DNA of 64,000 nt from Pyrocephalus nanus (taxonomy: Eukaryota; Chordata; Aves; Passeriformes; Tyrannidae): assembly GCA_038380795.1 (NCBI GenBank), contig CM076272.1, forward strand, positions 6,196,001-6,260,000. The letters are read 5' to 3'. Position 1 is the first letter of the stretch. Each line of letters starts with the position of its first letter. The notes under the pieces were generated by a model, which worked only from the letters and a program-made list of their open reading frames with translations, was not told the DNA's origin and did no database searches. The translations under genes were made by a program, and so were the position numbers. Shown piece by piece: positions 1-11,630 of the stretch.

Positions 1-3000
1 AGGTTTGAAATTCAGATGACATTTGACATAACAAAACTTCAACTCAGATTTGTGTATTTGAACAGCTGTTGAGTCCACCAAGGAGATTCTCTGTAGTTCT
101 CAGGTGCCCCTGGTTTACCTGGCTTGGTTCTCACCCTTTCACTGACAGCCAAAGGAAATCACATCTGAGGTTTAATTTGTGATTGTCTTTCTTATAGCAA
201 AAAAAATGATTGAAGAATTTCTTGAATCTAACTGCAGCCCTTTGAACTGGCTCTTAAAGAAGTTAATTTGTGATGGGGTAAGAGGAGAGATCATATTGTA
301 GATGAGTAACTGGTTAAGAGAAGAACTCAAAGCATTAGCACTTATGGTTCTAAGGTTTCTTAATGGGACAAAAAATTATTTTTTATTCCTGTGCCTTGGT
401 TTAGGCTTACGCTGTTCAGCACAATTAAAGGCAAGTCATCCACAGAAGAAAAGACAGCCCCAAAGTAAAAACCCCATAATGATAGTGGTTTGTCATTCAG
501 AGAAAAACATTCAGATGTTTTTATGAACGTGCCAGGTCACTGTAAAATAGTAAAACAGATTATCAGAAGTTAGGAATTAAGAAAGTGAAAAACAGAACAG
601 GTTGTTTTGTGTGTGTGTCTGTGTAAGGGTATGGACAGTCAGACAAACATACATGTGGTGCTTGTGCATCTCAGCTGCCTCCTCAGAAGTGGCCTGTTAG
701 AACTGCTGTTAAGGCAACAGAGATGACGAGGGAATGGAATAAAATCAGCAGGATTCCATAGGCTGGAAAAATGATAAGTTGGGTGAGAATGATTGAGTGA
801 AGTCCATAAAACCTGAGAGTTCATGGAGAATGGGATGAGGAAATGATGGTCCTTGTCGTTCCCAGTACAGGCTCTACAAGCGTCAGCAGAAGTTGCCTGG
901 TGCTGTTCTCAAGAGAAGATGATGTGGCAGGTGGTGGAACTCATTGACAGAGGAATTAGGGCTGCTACATTTCAGGAAGGAAGCTCAGCATATTCCATAG
1001 AGGACTACTAAATGATAGAAAGACATTACATTTGACTTAGGAAGTCTTTGTGCCTCATATAAAAATTGCAGCCTGGAAAAATATTCTGTCAAAGTAGCAT
1101 ATATTTTTCCTGGTTTTAGGATGTCTCTTCTGCATCCATTTTTGATACCTTTGGACTAACTTGCAAGGACTTTATGTTTCTGTGTTCTTGAGTATAGAGG
1201 AAGAGTTTTCGTGATTGAATCTAACCATTCAAAGGGCCTGATCATTGACTGCCTTGAGATTCTTCTAAAGCTCTTCATTCTTGGGCATTTTTGTTACTCT
1301 GAATTCACATTAGCTAGAAAATACTGGGAGCCAGGAATTCCTGGTGCAAATTAAGGAGGAAGTCATTACTGACATGATGGTGACGTTGAGCCTACTCTTC
1401 TGAGGCAGGCATTGGGCCCCATTTTTTCTTTATTTGTATGCCAATCAAAATAGAGAAATGTGTGCAGTTTCCCATTACTCGGGGACCTTGTCACTGATGG
1501 TTTGCACATTTTCTCTCTGATTACCAGAATTAAAAATATTTTAAAGTTTGTAACATTGAAATAGGTCAAAATATTAAATGCTTATACCTGACCATAAGTG
1601 TTGATCCTGCAAATATCAAGAAAGTTGTAGAACATAAGAAAATACTAAAAATTTTCAAAGGGAATGTGTTTTAGGTCTTTAGTGATAACGAGATCTCATC
1701 ACTGTGAATTCTAACATTTCTTATCTTTTCATGTCTACTTTTCAGGAATAACTTTTTTGTAATACAAGCTACTAAATCTGACCCCTGTGCAAACCCCTTG
1801 AAGTCATACACAGGTAACTGAGAAAGGAACTTGGCATGTTCAGAGGCATTATCCAGAGAAAGATCATTCTTCAGCTTTGGGTTTCTGTGAAGAAATGCTT
1901 CACTGTTGGCTGAAGAGGTTTAGAAGCCTTTCTAGAAAAGGGATTTTGGTCTACAGTTCTGAGTTATAGATAAATTAGCACCCCAAGAATTGGACTTTAT
2001 CAATGAGGAGAACAGATAAATTATGAAGAACTGAACTCCCTGATTTCTGGCTTCAAACCTAAATCTCATTATCTGATAGTGTTTGAGCATGAAAAATATG
2101 TCCTGATATAAACTGATTAGTCCCATATAAGAAGCCTATTAAAACAAGTGAAAAGGAGGGCTGGGTTTTAGTTATTTTCTAGAACTTTATTCTGTCCATC
2201 TTCAAATATGAGCTCTACAAGTAGGGATGGTGTGCTGATACTACCTCATTCCATTTCTGTTACCACAAAATCACATTGTAAAAAGGAAATTCATCTCTGC
2301 AAATAATTTTTCACCAGTAGGTGAAGATCATATAGCAGAGGAAACTTCCCACTGCACCCAGGTGTATTTAGAATGAAGTTCTAGTGTACTGTATAGGTAT
2401 TTGGGCTAAACTCCTTTAAACCCAGGAACAGTAAAGCAGTGTTATTTTTTCTTTTAATCAAATGGGATATTTTAAAGTGTATATTGGTGAATCTCAGGTT
2501 AGGACTTTGGCACAAACCTTACAGCAACACCGTGTTCAGAACCAAGCACTCGTTAAATCCAGTCCTTGCTAGTTGAAGAGCAGAGATGTCTTTCAAGATA
2601 AATCTAAAAAATCTGACAAGTGATCAGGGCCTGGTGAGATCTTGAAGAGAAGTGATCTGCAGCTGTGTGGAGTCTTCCACACAGAAATGTTCACAGGTGC
2701 TGGTATTCATAGCAAATGGATGTTCCTATTCCTGCAGATTGTGATACAGGCACACACTTGGAAGGAGTTTTTTATGCCATCACATCCTCTGCTCTTGTGG
2801 TCTCCTCCCTCTTAGATTTACACATTTGCTTCCCCTACAGCACTGATGTACAGCCAAAAATCCAGATGGCTGAATATGAGATGGACTGCTTTGTACTCAT
2901 GTCGCAGAGCCAGGGTGCACTGCCTCCTTTCCTAAATTCTGCTCAGCAGAAGTATGTAAAACTCCACAACATTTAGATTCCATATGCTTTGCAGGGCATT

Positions 3001-6000
3001 TGTAATAAGCTCTCCTTCCACCTTTATGTTTTAAGGGCTATTATTTTCTATAGGACAGGCAGAATTTTAGTATTTTAGTACTGCAATCTCAAAATAGAGC
3101 TTTGCAAGAATAAAATCTATTTAATTTTGTTTATTAAAAAGTAGACAACTTGAACCTGGAAGTTTAAAAGATTTCTTTGCAAGCATCTCAGGTACAGCTG
3201 CATTTGGTATCTAGTTTCTTTAAGAAGAGAAAGCATTTGTATTTGTGTAAACAGATAAATTTTGTGTATTTGGGTAAATCACCCACATTGTTTAAATGGA
3301 TGTTAATTGGGGTGATACTAGATAGCTGTTCTGCACCAAGGCTGGAGAAAATAGAACTGCATTGAATGGAGACTTCCACTGCTGGCTGTGACATTGGGCA
3401 TGGGGTGGCTGCTCTGCCAGTTGTGATTTTTCAGAAGAAACAAATTGTATTCAAATGGACAATATGCCAGTCCATCTTTCCATCTCCTCTTCCTAAAGGA
3501 CAGGATAAAAACAGCATCGAAGAGGTCAACATGCCATTAACTTTTCTTCAGACAATCAAACACCTTCTGTGGAAGCAGTGCCTCTCTCACTGCTGTGTGG
3601 GAGAGGTAAGTGTTTGCCTGTAAGTGCTCAGGAGGCTGTTCTGAACTTCAGTCATAACTGAAACTATTTGTATTCCCTTCCTGAGGTTGTCTTCCTATGC
3701 TATTACTGTTTGTTTATGCTCTTTATGACATTCATGAACTAGAAAGTAATAATGGTAGGTATTGTAGGAGTTCAGGAAAGAATTTAAAGTGCAGTATTTT
3801 GAGGCCAGCAGGGAGTTGGTGTGTTGTATTCAGACACAGCCATAGCTTTGGATAGAATATATTATGTTTTACACTTGGTCTCTGAAGTATCAAGCTTTTG
3901 AAGAGAATTGTGGAGACCCTGAAATGGGCAGGGTGGTACTTGCCATCAATAATACTGAGATATGGTCAGGGTGGTGCAGACATGCATTAGCTCTGGCCAC
4001 TCAGAGAAGAGGTGTTTTAAAAAGGCATAGAACTAATATCAATTACATAAACTGCATTACTTTGTTTAACTGTTTCTTGTAATTGCCAAGAAGGTCAAAT
4101 TAGGCTAGATTTTATCAAACATTTTATGCACCTTCCCACTGCACTGTTAGTAAAGTCAATACGCCTGTACATCCAAGCTCTGTCTGCATTTTTGAAAGCT
4201 TTAGCCTTCTGGTCCACATCATAAACATACACTTTGTGTACAAATCCTAGGAAACAAGATACCATTCTTAAAGAATATAATGTGTGGAGTTGGTATCTGA
4301 CTTTAGATGTGAAATGGTTTTCTGCTTTGCCAGTTGAATTGTATAAATAGAAGCGTAGAGTTTGCTGCTCTTGCTGAATCAGTGATATCAAGTAATCTGG
4401 CATATTTGCAGCAGATCAATATGTTCAGGCAGGCATGAGTGCTTTGTTATGTGTGATTTAGGAATATTTATTTCAGATTAGATTTCATCTGGTCTTGCAC
4501 TAAAGCAGCCTTACTGTCTTTGCCATTATAAGTTTTCTGAAGTGAAAAAGCAATTAGTGCATTTTAGAGATGTACATACCATTTGATCCTGTTGTACCTC
4601 TTGGGCTTTAGAACTGTCAGGGTATGGACCTTCCAGTTGCAAATTCAGTGTTTGGTTAAAAAAAAAAAAAAAAAAAAGACAATCTTTCAATCTGAGGTGC
4701 TTTTTTTTTTTTCTATCACAGTGTTCCCATTCTTAATGAATAGGAGCAATCTGATTCCCTTGAAAGTGTGAAAACCCAAAACTTAAGCCCCACAATGTGG
4801 TTCTGAATGCTTTAGCAGCAGATATGTATGGGAACAGACTGACCCAGGGCCCAGACGTGGTGAACTTGGTCTCCTTCTGTTTTAGGGTCATGTGCCTGTA
4901 GTCGCTTTCAGTGCCCAGAGCCTCCTGTGAATGTTTAAGACAGATTTTTTCCACCCCAGGCAGAGATGAGTGCTGATGACTGAACTGTGTGTGATCAAAT
5001 GGGGAAAGGCCCACCAGCCTTGACTCCCTGTGTGTGCTGTCCAGTGGGATATATGTGTTATGGTGGGGTATCTTCATTTCCCTCACTCATAAATGCTGCC
5101 AACATGGCCACTTCAAAACACTTGAGTAATAAACTCCTTTAAGAAGCTCTTTGTAGAATGGAGAGCTCAAAACTGAATATTTTTCTTGACTTGGATAAGG
5201 TGACAACCAGCATTGTTCTGTTTCTATTTCAGCAGCATCGCTGGAGAGAGGGCAGATTTCATCCACCTTACCTCGGGTTTGTGTATGGGAGAACTACAGG
5301 TCCCATTTATAGAATTTCTCCTTAGAACAAAAATAACTTGAGAGAAGTTGTTTTGCAAACTGCCAGAGGTATCAGTGTGAGATGCGTGCTTTACATTTTT
5401 AATCCCTTTTTATTAGCTGTTACTAGTTGATATCTTTAAGGACATCTTTTCACATGATTACTTTTCCTGGATGGCTTTACTTTTTCCATTGTAACAAGAA
5501 TAAAACCTTTTTTGCTCTCAAGTAATTTTCTAGCGAGTAAGAAACTATTGAATGTCTTAGTGAAAGGGTCTTTATATGTCATTATGTGAGTGACTTTTTT
5601 TTCATTGAATGGTGCATATTTAGATACTATAAATGTCATTTGAATTCTTAAGGTTGTCAAAAATGAATAGCTTGCTTCTTCTTGCTGCCAAAATTTTTCT
5701 GACATGAAGTTCACCATAAAGCACAGATAGGTAATGAAACCAGCTATTGTGCAGGTAAGGAAATCTGTGATTGATTAAGTGGGCGACATCTGGATGTGAC
5801 CATAACCTATTCATGAGGGGCTGTAAATAGCGTCAAAGATTTGTGAGGGTTAGTTCTGTGGACAGCAGGAAATATTTGAAAGCCAAAGCAGGATCAAATG
5901 TTTAGGTAAAAATTATGGTTATAGCTAACCACAAATCAAGTGAGAACCATTAGAATGTTGTTTGTTATCCTGTGGTTGAATGTAAATTCTCAACATCGCT

Positions 6001-6867
6001 CCTTTGATTTGTAAAGCAAATGAAGGTTAGGTTGCAACCTTGAAGACATGTGAGACACTGAAGTGAGACAAGCAGGCCCTGCTGGCTTTGTTGGGCTATG
6101 CCTTTGGAGGTTTTCTGGAGGTACCTCTTGCTCTACAAGCATAGCCTTGTTTCCTCACTGCTGACTACCCTGCTTAGTTTGGTCCCACTGAAGAACGTGC
6201 ACCATCAGATCTTGCACTTCTGTCTCTACACAGGAACTCCCTGACACAGTAAAATGCTTCAAAACCTGGCTGTGTGCTGTCATTCGCTTGCTCTTCTGTT
6301 ACAGTGCTATGGAGGACAAACATTTTGGCTCCCTCAGGGAACTGCAAAGCTCAAGGCAGTTCCTGGAAATCTGTATCATTCTTCTCATTTACAAGTAGCT
6401 CTGGCAAGTGATGTGTACATTTGGTGGGAATCCTACTCCTGGTATGATGGCATGTGCTGGCTATTGCTCTCTAGCAGTCATTACATCTTCATTGGTGCCT
6501 CATTTAATACCTGTCACAAATAGAAATGGAAGGAATTATATTTATCTAATTTTAGGAGTTTAATTTATAAGTTCATACATGAAGTTCAAAGGTTTTAACA
6601 GTGGCCAGAGAAAAGTAATATTGTTATCCTCAGCTTGTTCACACACTGAGGAGAGAGCCACCCAGCCAATCACTAGGCAACCTTGCTTAGGTTTTGGGGG
6701 GGAAATTAAAACAGAAAACTAGTGTCCTTCCTAGTAGAGAGGAGAGAGATTCATTGAAGACAAGGAACAAGGCTTGTGATGCATCAGAAACTATCTGGGA
6801 AAGCAATCTAAATCCACTAATACAAACTGTAATTCCAAGAGATGAGAAGCCAAAGCTTTAAGATGTC

Positions 6868-7830
6868 AAATAGAGGGCACAATACCCCTTCTTGAGCTCC
6901 CAACCACACCTTTGCTGGAACAGTCCATTGTGCAGTTGCTGTCTCTGCTGCAAGGGCACGTTGCTTGTTCACACTCAGTTTCTTGTCCACAAGGTCCTTG
7001 AGGTCCTTTACTGCAGAGCTACTTCCCAGCCAGTGAGACCCAGCCTCTCCTGCTGCATGGAGTTATTCCATCCAAGACACAGAACTTCCCATTTCAACTT
7101 CATGTGGTTCCTGTCTGCTCCTTCCACCAGGCTGCAATGACACCTCTAGGCAGTCCAGTCCTGCTTCCAGCATCTCCCTGCAATTTGGTGTCATCTGTGC
7201 ATTTGCTGCCAGCACACTCCTGCCTTAACAACTGTGTCATACAGGGAATGTTTAACAGGATTGACTCCAGTATCCCTCCCAGACAGAGGCCACTGGTAGT
7301 TGCCTGTCAGTTGGATTTTGGAGCAGTGATCACTACCCATTAAATCTGGCAATCCAGTGGTTTCCCACTCACTTTATTGTCACCTTTCCCAGTCTGGATT
7401 TCTTCAATGTGGCTTTAAGAACACTGTGAGAGATGATGTTGAAGGCCTCACTGAACTCAAGGCACAGAATATCCACTCAAGCTCTCCACTTATCTGCTGA
7501 ACTCATTGAACCACAGAAGACAAGTTGTGCCTGTTCAGGCACGACTTGACCCTGGTGTGTGTCCATGAGGGTTGTTCTCTTTTTTTTTTTTTTTTCTTTT
7601 TTTTTTTTCCTCCATGTGTTTGGAAATGACCTCCAGGAGGATCAGCTCTGCAGTCTCCTGAGGGCTGTTAGGGTGCCCAGCCTGCAAATGGGCCTCAGGT
7701 CCTTCTTGCCCTTAATGAAGATGGATGTGGCAGCTGCTTTTTAGGCATTCCCACCAACCACTGTGACCTCACTGTGAAATCATCCAGCTCTGTTGGCACC
7801 CTTGGTTGCCTTCTGTCCAGTCCCAAAGAT
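6868..7830 (-). mobile_element. Degenerate CR1 LINE fragment, reverse-transcriptase region
   Basis: Read on the minus strand, this segment carries decayed but recognisable non-LTR reverse-transcriptase motifs. One is a leucine/phenylalanine-rich LEFSEAFN-like block (RT domain A) at about 7440-7485. Another is a DDTKL block (the catalytic ADD box region) at 7180-7201. The plus strand reads like the familiar antisense of avian CR1 ORF2, including the stretch around 'caatttggtgtcatctgtgc'. Frames are broken by stops and by a T-rich expansion at about 7580-7611. CR1 is the dominant LINE of birds and reptiles; this copy is old and 5'/3' truncated. The edges are approximate. Confidence 0.65.
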
Positions 7831-8230
7831 TTGTGTACCTAAAAATTCCTCAGGTGCTCCTAAACTTCATCTTTCTCATTCCCACAGATTCAGAGGGAGT
7901 GATTAATTTTACAATAGAAATTCAAGTGAATGGAAAAAAATATACATATATATACTTCTGTTTGACACACTTAAATCTAAAAGTCATTTAAATTTGCTAG
8001 TAAATTTTGCATTGTGAGACCATAGAATTGACATAATTCTGCCTTGTCAAATCTACAAGGAGCCTGAGCAAATTTCCCATTGATGTCAACTTCGAAGTCA
8101 ATGAGGATTCCTTTGGAGGACAGACACTGGAATTTGGATTAAAATATTTATTTATCACTGATAAATGAAGTCCACCTGGTCACAAGATAAAGAGCATATG
8201 ATGCAAGAAAAAACACTTTGAGAGTTTCTC

Positions 8231-9169
8231 CTTCATTTCAGTTTTGTGCAACATTTGTATTTTAGATTAAAATCTATTCCAAACCAAAAGAAATCTTTAG
8301 ATTGATTGAGATATTTTAAGAACCTCTTACTGATAACAAAATATCAGCAGTTGTTACTCAGGTGATAAAGGCTCATTTGAAAAGAAGTGCAATACAAACT
8401 TTGTGTTGAGGTGTAAGAAATTAACTTTTTTCTTTTTTTTTTTTTTTTTCTTTTTGCAAAGACCTTCTACATTTTGATTTCACGAGGATTGTAAGTGCCA
8501 CCTTGTGGACATCATTATTCTTGTATCTCATAGGATACAAGGGGTGAAGCAGAATAATAAAATTTCATTTCAAAATCTGTGACAGAATCTGTTTCCTTTA
8601 AGGATCAGGGGTTTTTATTTATTTTCCAGTGTTGTTAATTGATGTGCTGAAGTTGAAGAACATAATACCTTTGGCTTCAATGGCTGGGAATACAGCCAAA
8701 CTCGACTAGTCTTGTTGTAGAGGCCTACTCCTTCATGATTTTTGCAGTTCTTGCTGGAATTCCTTTGTTGATCACTCTCAGATGTTTCTCCTGAATCAGA
8801 CAGTGATGGAATACCACAGGACTAAAATCCCAGATGCCTGGTATATTCTGACAAGCTCTTTTTGTTGTAATCCCTTGTCTTTGTGTGAGAGTGCCTTGAT
8901 AAAATAGTTTGTGCCATTTCCTGAAGTAGCCCAGGTAATTTTGGAGGGAGGTGTGGCTTTTAGGGTTTTCTTTGTTGGTCATCCTGGTGTTCCCTGTGTT
9001 TCTGGCAGTTGCTTTCTGCTGGTGGTGTGCATCTCCTGGTGCTGTGCCATGTTTTAGAGGGTTTGGAGGCCTGTCTTGTCTCCAGTACCTGAGTACCATG
9101 ATGCTGTAACAGTGAACCCCAACTCAGGCATTTCTGCAGTTTTCAAAAATAAATCCAAATTTTATACTG

Positions 9170-9202
<33 letters not shown>
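8231..9202 (+). pseudogene. Possible processed retrocopy ending in poly(A), source gene unknown
   Basis: A run of 29 A (9174-9202) is preceded 20 bases upstream by a canonical AATAAA signal (9148-9153), the arrangement expected at the 3' end of a reverse-transcribed polyadenylated RNA. The 9-base string agagtttct follows the A run at 9202-9210 and also occurs at about 8220-8228, which could be a target-site duplication setting the left edge. That left edge is weak. Within the body, a short plus-strand frame around 8715-8790 gives a hydrophobic stretch (FMIFAVLAGIPLLITL) ending in a stop, but I do not recognise the protein. An ordinary intronic A run beside a chance AATAAA is the alternative. 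Confidence 0.35.
9148..9202 (+). promoter_or_regulatory. Poly(A) signal followed by 29-base A run
   Basis: AATAAA at 9148-9153 and an uninterrupted A run at 9174-9202. If transcribed on its own it would be a usable 3' end; inside the THSD4 pre-mRNA it is also a possible internal-priming site. See the retrocopy entry. Confidence 0.6.
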
Positions 9203-9205
<3 letters not shown>

Positions 9206-10275
9206 TTTCTAGTTGAATGCAGCTAAATTTCTGCTCTTTAATAACTTAAAGATATTGTCATCAAAGTATATGAAGTATCTGCTGCTTATTTTGAAACTGT
9301 CTCTTGAGGATCTGGAGCTTCCTCTTTACCCAACTCCAATTCAAGCCTGTTTCTAGGAGTAAATTCAGTTGGTTTGTCTGTGTGCTGTTTAGCTGTCAAC
9401 CATTCCAACTGCTTGTGCACACCACAAATTCCTACTTATCTCCAGGCTATAATTAGGCCATAACCAGTATCAAAATTCCAGGACATCAAATCTCTTCCTT
9501 GGCTGGATGCTGAAGTGCTTTCTATGTTGTCACAAAACAGAAGCTGATTTATCTCATAGATAAATTGGTTTTAAACTGTGACCAAAAATAACAGTGCTGT
9601 TTTTGAGAAAACACAGTTGCATTCCTGGTCAGTGAAGAACTCTCCAAATGAACATCTCAGCTATAGGGAAGGTGTTTTATGGACTGCACAAATGGTCACC
9701 ACACCTGAGTTCCTGGGACAACACCAAATCTCTGATATGCCAGTTCACTTGTGTCCACTTCATTACTGGTTGAATTATTAAGATAACATCTTCCCATTCT
9801 GTTTGAAAGGCCTGGGAAGTAAAAACATCTGACTTTATATTGAGAAGATACCTGACATGGCAAGAAAAGCTTTTAAATTGGGGTAGAATATAGGAAACTG
9901 TTTATTAAAATGAGGATGGAATGTCAGCTGTGATTCTCTTAACAGAAGAACCATGAACAATGGAGAACAGGGTTTAGTTAAAAAGAAAAGGCTCCAGCAC
10001 TTGTTAGTAAGATCAAAAGTGATGGAAGAATTGCCTTGTTGTTTACATGCTTTTATCACATTTCAACTTTAGCATAAGTGGATCTAGTATTTCCTTCATT
10101 TATCTATTACCAACCTTAGATTTTTCCTTTTATCTGTTCCATTGTTGCTGTATTTTTAACTTATTATGACATCTTTCCTGACTTTCAGCTTTAGTGTGAT
10201 CATGAATGATTTTTTTTATGCTTAAAAAACCTTATTTATTTATTATTTCATTTATTTATTAATTTGAATTACTAC

Positions 10276-10345
10276 ATTCATAGAATGATAGAATGATTGG
10301 GGTTGGAGGGAAGTTTAAAGATTGTCTAGTTTCAACCTCCAGATT
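10276..10345 (-). mobile_element. CR1 LINE 3'-end fragment
   Basis: The plus strand reads as a tail of tagaatgatagaatg repeats, then ggttggagggaag and a 'gtctagttt' block. This is the reverse complement of the conserved CR1 3' untranslated end with its octamer-like tail. It is short and diverged. Confidence 0.6.
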
Positions 10346-10661
10346 ACATTTGATAAAATTTGTGAAATGTTTCTGGTTTTCTGGCTCATGTAATATTTCA
10401 TTATTATTTGAATGAGAATGAGAAGTTCATTTTTGCATGTGCCAGTTAATCATAAAAGTAGATGATAGGTGTTCATCATAAAACTTCCTTAAGTCTGTAA
10501 GTACAAATGAGTAAGATCAGTGAACAGGAATGTTTCTGTAAAACAGGAGGTAGTGAACATACTGTAGAGACTTTTAAAGTGCAGTAACTTGGAAAGATTT
10601 TTTTCTTGTTTGTGTCAAATCTGTAACCTTTTTTCTGCCCTTTAATTTACATTATTTTAAA

Positions 10662-10828
10662 CACCCAGAGAAGCTGTGGATGCCCCATCCCTAGGACTGT
10701 TCAAGACCAGGTTGGACGGGGCTTGAAGCAACCTGGTCTAGTGGAAGGTGTCCCTGCCCATGGCAGGGGGGTTGGACCGAGATGATCTTCAAGGTCCCTT
10801 CCAATTCAAACCATTCTGTGATTCTGTG
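10662..10828 (+). mobile_element. CR1 LINE 3'-end fragment, good match
   Basis: It starts near 'cacccagagaagctgtggat', runs through the 'gttcaagaccaggttgga' and 'gatgatcttcaaggtccctt' blocks, and ends in attctgtgattctgtga. This is the classic avian CR1 3' terminus with two copies of the octamer-type tail. It is 5'-truncated to about 167 bases, as is usual for CR1, and no target-site duplication is apparent. It is the best single piece of evidence that the genome is avian or reptilian. Confidence 0.88.
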
Positions 10829-11425
10829 AAATTATTTACTTTGAATTATCCTGTCCAAGTGGGTGTTACTGAGTGAGTTGAAGATTTTCTACTCAGTGAA
10901 CTGGAGGATCCCTTCCAAAACTGTCAAGGTGCAGCATAAAGATTTCTCAGAAACCTCTTTTGGTGAGAATAGGCCGAGTGTTCAGTCTTAGAGGAGATTA
11001 GGACAACACTTGATATATCAAGTAGTTCTGCTTTTGTAAAAAGCCCACTTTGAATCCTACCATAATCACAGCTCTCCACCTCTTTTCTGACTAGCAGCTA
11101 TGGGAACTGTGTTGTTAAGAGGTTCTTTCAGCCAAGGAGGATGCAGTCAGTGATAACAATGCATTACTGCTCTAGTGTGTTCTTGTATTTTTGGTAGCAG
11201 GATGTAAAAACCTGTCAGCTGATTTTAAAACCCAGAGTCTGTGAACCCTTTAGCTTTTCTAGCCTTTTTCCATAGAGATGAACGAAGGAAGACATTACTG
11301 AAATGCTAATTCTCAACATGGTTTCACAATTGATTGTTCTCTGAAAGTCATAGTATCCTTGGTTATTATGTCCAAAGTCTGCAGTTGTAAGATCTTGGAA
11401 AAAGAAATCTTACTTTATTTTGCAG

Positions 11426-11630
11426 AGCATTGGCTGTGACGACTATCTGGGTTCTGACAAGGTGATTGACAAGTGTGGAATATGTGGAGGGGACAACACT
11501 GCTTGCAAGGTGGTGTCTGGAGTTTTCAAACACACGCTAACAAATCTTGGCTACCACAAGATAGTGGAAATTCCTGAAGGAGCTACCAAAATCAACATTA
11601 CTGAGATGTCAAAGAGCAACAACTATTTGG
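11426..11630 (+). CDS. THSD4: THSD4 exon A: end of cysteine-rich module and start of spacer
   Basis: A 205-base internal exon (68 codons plus one base) with acceptor ttttgcag before it and donor gtaagttg after it. It begins in frame with SIGCDDYLGSDKV, continues through CGICGGDN and ends SNNYL. The CDxxLGSDxxxDxCGxCGGDN pattern is the hallmark end of the ADAMTS/ADAMTSL cysteine-rich module, here with four cysteines. VVSGVFKHTL opens the spacer domain. An N-glycosylation sequon (NIT) lies near the end. The last base G joins CC of the next exon to make Ala, giving NYLALRSRSG. THSD4 is a secreted matrix protein that binds fibrillin-1 and supports microfibril assembly. I assign it by recalled similarity to human THSD4 over all seven exons. 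The short open frame that runs past the donor into the intron is not coding. Confidence 0.95.

Larger units (their letters stand above)
1..11425 (+). other. THSD4: THSD4 intron, 3' part of a long upstream intron
   Basis: No coding exon could be supported here; open frames are short and show no recognisable domain. The stretch ends in a good acceptor (T-rich tract then tgcag) directly before the first exon. Contents seen: a 20-base A run at 4658-4677, a CR1 reverse-transcriptase fragment on the minus strand at about 6868-7830, pyrimidine runs at about 7580-7611 and 8430-8455, a poly(A)-ended segment finishing at 9202, a TTTA-rich patch at about 10225-10265, and two CR1 3' fragments at 10276-10345 and 10662-10828. 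The stretches 1-6867 and 9203-10275 otherwise look like unremarkable intron. From memory, a shorter human THSD4 isoform starts near the first exon of this window, so an alternative first exon could lie here, but I cannot point to one. Confidence 0.75.

Noticed and set aside
8725..9099. 124-residue minus-strand open frame
   Set aside because: It is antisense to the poly(A)-ended segment and has no recognisable motif. The evidence of AATAAA plus A run favours the plus strand.
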